Source: Rusavskia elegans
Lineage: Eukaryota > Ascomycota > Lecanoromycetes > Teloschistales > Teloschistaceae
Direction: 5' to 3'
Length of the DNA: 64,000 bases
NCBI GenBank assembly: GCA_011316305.1
Contig: SAUG01000055.1
Coordinates: 124,001-188,000, forward strand
Positions 57,983 through 64,000 of this stretch are shown one piece after another. Position 1 is the stretch's first letter, and the number at the start of each line of letters is the position of its first letter. Below the pieces are notes generated by a model. It had not been told where the DNA came from. It saw nothing but the letters and a program-made list of their open reading frames with translations, and did no database searches. The position numbers and the translations under genes were made by a program.

Positions 57983-60900
57983 ATGGCGGAGATCATTGGA
58001 ATCACCGTCGCCATCGCTCAAACCACCCCCGCCATTGTAGACTACATTCGGAATGTCAAGAATGGACCTTCCGAGTCCAGGCAATTGTTGTTGGAGATCA
58101 GTAGTACCAGCGGCGTGGTTATGTTGCTCCGAGATCTCGCCCAGGAGACAACCTCATCCGATTCCTGGTCGGCCTCCCTCGATTCTCTCGCTGACTTGCT
58201 TGGCCAGTACGAGCGCCAACTTCAGCAAGTGGCCCATGTTCTACAGAAAACCACAACATCAAAGAGAGAAGCTCTGAAATGGCCCTTCGAAAGGAAGGCC
58301 GTTGCCGAGACTCTCACCAATGTAGAACACTACAAGACTACATTTCTGTTGGCCTTGCAAACCGTGCAAACCGAAGTCTCGGATTCCATCAGACGGAGCG
58401 TCCAAGACATAGGCACCGACGTCCGTCAAAGTCGAGAAGCCGTCGAATGGCTACGAGACAGCCAGCAAGACAAAGATTACGAGAAGATGCTCCAGTGGAT
58501 ATCGCCTCTCAATTTCCACCTGGTCCACAATGACAACCTCCAACGGCGTCACGGCGATACTGGTGACTGGATCTTACGCGAGCCATCCTTCGAGTCATGG
58601 GTTTCAGCAGACCTGGACACACTTTGTTGCGAGGGTATCCCTGGTGCTGGAAAGACTATAATCGCCTCCATTATAGTCAATCATCTTCGGCTACGACGTG
58701 AATCCAAAGGCTCTGATCATGGACATCTCCATTCAACAACTGGCCTACTAGACTCGAGTCTGACGTATGTTTTCTGCACGTTCAAGGAACGTACCAATCA
58801 GACTGCCGAAAACCTATTCGGGAGCATAGTCAAGCAATTGGCCGAAGCATACTCGAAGAGATTCTCTCCCTTTGTGAAAGAGCTGTATCAAACCCGTAAC
58901 GAGACCCACGAACGACCTCTTCTGGCAGACTTCGTGTCAATGCTTGGTTCGATGCTGCGATCCTTTCGAACAAACTACATCGTGGTCGATGCCCTGGATG
59001 AATGCGCCGATGAGACCAAAGAAAGTCTGATGAACGGTTTCGAGACTCTGCAACAGATTTGCAGTCTAAAGCTCCTGTTCACACTACGACCTGGTACTGT
59101 CACTGGCTTGCTAGATCTCAACAAGACTGGCTTCATGGAAATTCGAGCCAGGGATGAGGATATAGGCAAGTACATCTCCTCTCATATAGCATCCGAACGT
59201 AGATCTTTCGCCAGCTTCAAGAAGAAACCAGAGCTCATTGCATTAGCCATCGACACTATCACCGTTAGTAGTCGGGGCATGTTCCTGTTAGCTCGTCTCC
59301 ATCTAGACTCGGTCGCAAGAGCAACGAGCGCCGCAGCCCTAAAAGCCAGCCTGCAACGACTACCTCGACAACTGAGCACGACCTATGATGAAGCTCTTCG
59401 TCGGATTGAGGATCAAGACGATGAGCATGCTGCACTGGCAAAGAAAGTCCTGGCATGGATCCTTTACGCATCGCGGTCGTTGACGATTGTGGAACTGCAG
59501 CACGCGCTGGCTGCTGAGTCAACCGAACCTCCCCAGGGTGTCGATGAGGAATTTATCATCAACCCCGACGATATCATCTACTCGTGCGCTGGGCTGATCA
59601 CCCTCGACAAGAAGACCAATGTGATCCGGATGGTACACTACAGTGCACAGGAGTACTTTTCTGCCAACCGCCAGGCACACTTTCCACGTGGGCACGAGGA
59701 CATTGCAACCGTGTGTCTCAAATACCTTAGCTCCAATCTATTCTCCAGCGGTCGACGCAAGGACAAGCAGGAAGTCAGAACGCAATGCGTAGACAACCCT
59801 TTCTTAGACTATGCGGGTCGGTTCTGGGGCTATCATACACGCATGAGCGGACCAAACGCGAAATTGACGTCAGAAGTCCTGGCCTTCATGGCAATGGATC
59901 AGAACCTTTCATGTGCCACGCAAGTGGCCATGCAGGAGTTCATGTTTGATTCGTGGGCCAAGCATCCGGCTGATGGTCCCGTGCTTGCTCCGTTGATAGT
60001 GGCTGCGTATTTCGGTTTGAGCGAAATTACAGCCTCCCTGCTTAACCGTGGGGCTGATGCGAATGTATTGGCCCGACCGCCTAACGGCGTATCAGTCCTA
60101 GATATCGCCAGTCAAAAGGGGCACCGCGACGTCGTGAAGCTCCTGCTCGATCGAGGGGCTATTGTCCAAAGACAGCAGTTCCTCAATATCGGTGCATTGC
60201 ATCGAGCAGCCTCGATGAATCATCCTGCCGTGGTCGAGGTCCTTTTAGAGCACAACGAGGCAGTCGTACATGCCAGGAACGTTTATGGGAAAACGGCTCT
60301 TCATGATGCAGCCGAGCGAGGTTTTTTGGAAGTTGTGCAGGTGTTGATCAAGCACGGCGCTGACCTCAGGGCGGAATCCAACACGAAGGAGACTCCTTTA
60401 TCGTACGCTGCAGCTTCCGGGAGTATAGCGTGCGTTCAGGCGCTGTTGGACGTGGGTGTTCCCCTCGACCACAACGAAGCGGGAGTCAAGCAAGCCACTT
60501 ACACAGCGGCGGCACACTCGCAGCACTCGATGCTGCAATGGCTATTCAACAAGGGTGCGGTCGTAGATGTCCGTGGATGCCATAATAACAACGTCTTACA
60601 TGGCACCGTATGCGACTGCGCGGATCCAGCCATCATCCGACTCATCATGGAGACGGCGATGAAACAAAATAAGGTGCAGTCGGTATTGAATGCGCGCAAC
60701 ATGCATGGCAAACCACCCATCATGGATGCCGTCGAGCGCAATCGATTAGCTGCTGTCTCAGTGCTGCTGCGATTCGATCTCGACTTGGAACAAGGCGACA
60801 ACGACGGGAGAACGGCGTTGCATTGGGCCGTTTCACGCAATCTCCCAGCCATGACGAAGCTTCTCCTGGAGAAGTCTCGGAGCGCGACCTTTGTCAATAA

Positions 60901-60997
60901 GCGGGCTGGGCCGAAATTCAAGAATATGACGGCGTTGGAGATGGCGGTTGATAAGGGGTATGTGGAGATCATCAAGATTATCAGCGAAGTTTTGTGA
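57983..60997 (+). CDS. NACHT-ankyrin STAND protein (fungal NLR), 1004 residues
   Basis: Intronless. Residues 1-130 (MAEIIGITVAIAQTTPAIVD...) resemble the helical N-terminal domain common to fungal STAND proteins. The NACHT NTPase follows: Walker A GIPGAGKT at 218-225 and Walker B IVVDALDEC at 333-341, then LKLLFTLRPGTV. A winged-helix-like stretch reads VLAWILYASRSLTIVELQHA. From about residue 670 to the end there are roughly eight ankyrin repeats, for example GHRDVVKLLLDRGAIV, YGKTALHDAAERGFLEVVQV and DGRTALHWAVSRN. Such proteins are thought to sense non-self through the repeats and oligomerise through NACHT, some triggering heterokaryon incompatibility or cell death. No repeat copies look near-identical, so recent repeat expansion is not evident. 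The frame is intact and the gene starts about 800 bp from the RIP block. Specific ligand or partner unknown. Confidence 0.92.
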   Translation: MAEIIGITVAIAQTTPAIVDYIRNVKNGPSESRQLLLEISSTSGVVMLLRDLAQETTSSDSWSASLDSLADLLGQYERQLQQVAHVLQKTTTSKREALKWPFERKAVAETLTNVEHYKTTFLLALQTVQTEVSDSIRRSVQDIGTDVRQSREAVEWLRDSQQDKDYEKMLQWISPLNFHLVHNDNLQRRHGDTGDWILREPSFESWVSADLDTLCCEGIPGAGKTIIASIIVNHLRLRRESKGSDHGHLHSTTGLLDSSLTYVFCTFKERTNQTAENLFGSIVKQLAEAYSKRFSPFVKELYQTRNETHERPLLADFVSMLGSMLRSFRTNYIVVDALDECADETKESLMNGFETLQQICSLKLLFTLRPGTVTGLLDLNKTGFMEIRARDEDIGKYISSHIASERRSFASFKKKPELIALAIDTITVSSRGMFLLARLHLDSVARATSAAALKASLQRLPRQLSTTYDEALRRIEDQDDEHAALAKKVLAWILYASRSLTIVELQHALAAESTEPPQGVDEEFIINPDDIIYSCAGLITLDKKTNVIRMVHYSAQEYFSANRQAHFPRGHEDIATVCLKYLSSNLFSSGRRKDKQEVRTQCVDNPFLDYAGRFWGYHTRMSGPNAKLTSEVLAFMAMDQNLSCATQVAMQEFMFDSWAKHPADGPVLAPLIVAAYFGLSEITASLLNRGADANVLARPPNGVSVLDIASQKGHRDVVKLLLDRGAIVQRQQFLNIGALHRAASMNHPAVVEVLLEHNEAVVHARNVYGKTALHDAAERGFLEVVQVLIKHGADLRAESNTKETPLSYAAASGSIACVQALLDVGVPLDHNEAGVKQATYTAAAHSQHSMLQWLFNKGAVVDVRGCHNNNVLHGTVCDCADPAIIRLIMETAMKQNKVQSVLNARNMHGKPPIMDAVERNRLAAVSVLLRFDLDLEQGDNDGRTALHWAVSRNLPAMTKLLLEKSRSATFVNKRAGPKFKNMTALEMAVDKGYVEIIKIISEVL

Positions 60998-61380
60998 ATG
61001 TTTGGTCATCCGGGCATGGAGTGAGCCTGGTCGCGATGACCGCTCGCTTATTAAGATCAGACCGATGGCGACGGAGTGGGCGAGCAAGTGATCAAAGTCC
61101 ACGATTGGATGAGTTCGCATGTCGAATAATGACGACTCCCCATGTCACTTACCCATTATCATTTCATGCAGGGGTGGACGTTGCTACTCGCGTGGTGGAT
61201 TTTTCTTTTGAGCGGATCCACACATGCACACCACATAGAATTTACTCCAGTAGACGACCTAAAAAACGAGCAAAGGAAGACGTGTCTATCAACCAGCATG
61301 ATGATCTTGCAGCAAATAACGATCTAGGATACTATCGTACTCGTACAGCACGGTGTTAGACCCAATTTGGCCTAGTGCCA
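60998..61380. other. 3' flank of the NLR gene
   Basis: Balanced composition without a convincing gene; changes to RIP-type sequence at about 61360-61400. Confidence 0.5.
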
Positions 61381-61464
61381 AAACGAGGTACTTAGGCAGA
61401 TTTTCTGTATATTAGAATTTAGTATCCAATTTACCCCGATTCTATATATTTAATTACTATCTAT

Positions 61465-62314
61465 TTCTTCTAAAAGGTTTCTATCTGGAATTATATTGAG
61501 TTTTTATATATATATATATATTTTTTATTTACGTTATATACGGTAACGATTGTTATATTTTACGTATAAAGAGAATTTTACAGCTAAAGATATATAATTC
61601 GTCAGATAAAATTTACAGCGTAGTTAATTACTTTTATTTAATTATTTCCTTTTTTATTCGCGATTACGAATCTTCTACTATATTTAAATACTATATATTC
61701 TTTTCTCGACGTTATAAATAATTATAAATCTCTAATATTTCCGCTATATCTATCTACTATATTGCGAAATAATTACGAATAGTTATCGCCTCGGCTATAT
61801 TTATTATATAACCCGTATCTAATCGTTTCGCTAAGCTATTAAAATACTCTTTAGCCCGCGTAGCTTTAAAAGGTCGCTAGTTATAGAGTCGCTAGCTAGT
61901 ACGCTAGCTACTATAGCTAGAAGCTTTATTAAATCGATTAAATTAAAAGGAGGTAGAGACGGATAGTACGTTTTAAAGACGGTAAAAAGGAGATTTTTAT
62001 TAAAGTAAAAATAGACTACTCTAACTATAACGAGATATTTACGAAAGACTTGTATTACTAATAAAAGAAAAAAAAGAAGCGATAACTACGAGGTAAATTT
62101 ATCTATAAAAGTTTCTATATTAAATTATTAATAGAAAGATACGTTATATTACTAAGTAAAATTAAACTAAAATTCTAAGAAACTATTATTTACGTTAGTT
62201 AAACTAGAGTATAAATTCTACCACCGTATATTCGATATTAGTATACTAACGTTTAATTTACTTACCGAACCACTGGTTTATCGGATATCAAAACCAAAAC
62301 AAATTAATTAAATA
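61465..62314 (+). mobile_element. Family C retroposon C4 (850 bp), diverged
   Basis: Direct repeats AATTACTATCTAT (61452-61464) and AACTACTATCTAT (62315-62327) differ by one C/T change. The A-rich end is GGATATCAAAACCAAAACAA. The antisense protein is diverged but alignable: EYFNSLAKRLDTGY and following residues correspond to EYLDRLAGCLDSDT in C1. Confidence 0.75.
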
Positions 62315-62902
62315 AACTACTATCTATAATTGTTTTATATTTCGTAAACGTATATAGATTATATTCCGTCGCTTTTTTATTTTAATAGTTAAAATCTATT
62401 AATAATCGTATCGTTTTATAAATTTTAAAATCTAAAGACAGTAAAATCTAGTATATTACTATTTATAAAAAGTCGGAAATAGTCGGAATTTTAAAAACCA
62501 ATTGATTTAAATTTAGATAGAATATTTACTAATAATTAAATTTCTTTAAACTATAGTAAATCTAGTAAACGTAGTAAAACTAGACGTAAATAGCTAAAAT
62601 ACGACTGATTATCTATACTTTTTACTATATAAACTTCTAATATATTAATATTTCTAGAATTTTATTAATTCTATTTTCGTACTTTCTTTAATCTATATTT
62701 CTTTCTAATAATTTTAGAATAAAAAAGAATATATTCTAGAAAGAATAGAATTAAATTTTATACTTTACTTTTTTAAAAGTATTATAAACTATTTGAATTA
62801 CCTGTAATCTATTGGAATTTAATAGATATAGAAACACTGGCTAATAGTTTTAACTGATTAATACGTTGACTAAGTTCCGTTAACCGCTGTTTATTAGTAC
62901 TA

Positions 62903-63314
62903 TATTATAAATACTGCCGTCGTACCTCTGAAAACGCGATAGTATTTAGTATAGCATCGGATCTTCTATTACGCTTCGGCAGATAAAATTATATAAAATA
63001 GTTTTAGTATTAATACTAGTAGATTACTCGGTAGTTTTAGTAGATAAATAAATTAAAATTAGATAGTTATAATAAATAAATATTTTAAAAAAGGAATTAT
63101 TTAGTAGTTTTAGTAAATAAATATACTAAATAATGGTTCATTTAATAGTTTTAGTAAATAAATACTTTAAATAAAACAAATTTTCTAGTAATTATAACTA
63201 TTGTATTTTTATTTGACTTTTAACTAATTATCTGATATATTTTAAATTTATAGATATTCTAATAAAACCAATCACTTCGTAAAAATATCGGATTTTTTAA
63301 ATAGTTTTATAATA
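62903..63314 (+). repeat. Solo LTR of the G2 family
   Basis: 412 bp matching the reverse complement of the G2 LTRs (TATTATAAATACTGCCGTCG start; ~41-bp repeats with TAGTTTTAGTAAATAAATA). Perfect 5-bp TSD TACTA (62898-62902, 63315-63319), the footprint of LTR-LTR recombination. Confidence 0.85.
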
Positions 63315-63362
63315 TACTATAGAATTAATTATCCTATTAGATTTAGCGTTCAATTTTATTTA

Positions 63363-63872
63363 TAGACTGGTTATTTCGGATCGGATTTCTATTAGTATTT
63401 CGGAAATCCGATCCGAGTTTTAATAAATTAATTCGGTCCGACTCGCTAAACAGTATAGATCGGTTCCTAAAACTAAAACTAAAAACTAGGTCGGATTATA
63501 AAATAGAAATCGATAGAAATCTAATCCGATCTGCTAAATCTTCTATATATAATATAATACTATAATTAATATACTATAATATTATAATTAAATTAATAAT
63601 TAATTATATAATTAATTTTATATAAAAATAGTATATTTAAATAGAATATTTTATCTAACTAGAAATTTCTTTAGATAAATAAATATAACTTTTATACTAG
63701 AATTAGACTTTTATACTAGGATTTAGTAGTTTGGTTATTTTATTAGGTTAAATCCGGGTTTTCGGATTTAACCCGGAACCGAATTAGTTTAGTATCTAGA
63801 AAAGTCGAAACCGATTCGGATTAGATCGGTTTTTCTAATTCGGATTTAAAATCCGACCCGACGGCCAGTCTA
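63363..63872. mobile_element. hAT-like miniature element B2 (510 bp)
   Basis: TIRs TAGACTGGTTATTTCG and CGGCCAGTCTA. Flanks TTTATTTA and TTTATTCG (6 of 8, the two differences being C/T and G/A). Confidence 0.82.
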
Positions 63873-64000
63873 TTTATTCGTTTATTTATAGAAAAGTTTT
63901 CCATCTCTATAAAAATGTTAAACTATTATTATTAATACAAATTATCTATAATAAATAATAGTAATAAATAATATATTTATAAATATTATATAATTTAAAT

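Larger units (their letters stand above)
61381..64000. repeat. RIP-mutated AT-rich block 3 (continues past window)
   Basis: Same composition as the other blocks. Contains C4, a solo LTR and B2; 62330-62900 and 63880-64000 are unassigned. Confidence 0.8.

Noticed and set aside
1..64000. tRNA, rRNA or CRISPR features
   Set aside because: No cloverleaf, rRNA core or regularly spaced repeat-spacer array was recognised by eye; CRISPR is not expected in a fungal nucleus.

Overview
The window looks like nuclear DNA of a filamentous ascomycete, probably Pezizomycotina and possibly a Dothideomycete (class inferred from protein style only). It alternates between two compositions. GC-balanced islands (about 1-3220, 27545-36640, 57200-61380) carry genes with short GT-AG introns. 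Extremely AT-rich blocks (about 3230-27545, 36645-57200, 61380-64000) carry no intact gene and are packed with transposons degraded in the manner of repeat-induced point mutation (RIP): CA and TG are scarce, TA is very abundant, CG survives, and coding relics show Cys to Tyr, His to Tyr, Trp/Gln to stop and Asp to Asn changes.

Layout. 1-940: 3' part of an unknown multi-exon gene. 2103-3033 (minus): leucine-rich-repeat protein. 3230-27545: RIP block with hAT-like miniature elements, two eroded hAT transposases, a complete 6.7-kb Ty3/gypsy-type element (11088-17826, TSD TTTTA), a 3.3-kb LTR element with gag but no visible reverse transcriptase (18665-22000, TSD AAAAT) and a family-C repeat. 27545-36640: gene island with an acidic secreted-type protein (minus), a broken ankyrin gene, a small secreted Cys-containing protein, an intronless NDH-2-like NADH dehydrogenase, and a DUF7726-like gene (minus) followed by four tandem, same-phase candidate last exons. 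36645-57200: RIP block dominated by a nest of retroelements in which most insertions can be bounded by target-site duplications. 57200-61380: an intronless NACHT-ankyrin (fungal NLR) gene with a CCAAT-rich upstream region. 61380-64000: family-C repeat, solo LTR with TSD TACTA, and a hAT-like miniature element.

How things fit together. The genes do not form an obvious pathway. The secreted proteins, NLR and ankyrin genes between RIP blocks recall the two-speed genome arrangement of some plant-associated fungi (inference). The most unusual observations are: (i) four tandem terminal-exon cassettes sharing splice phase and a core motif downstream of the DUF7726-like gene; (ii) a nest in which element G6 contains C3, which contains G5, which contains G3 and C2; (iii) a retroposed family C with 12-15 bp TSDs and an A-rich end whose conserved reading frame lies on the opposite strand; (iv) LTR elements sharing the same LTRs but carrying complementary halves of the usual coding content. 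All splice models and element boundaries were read by eye and not checked by alignment software.
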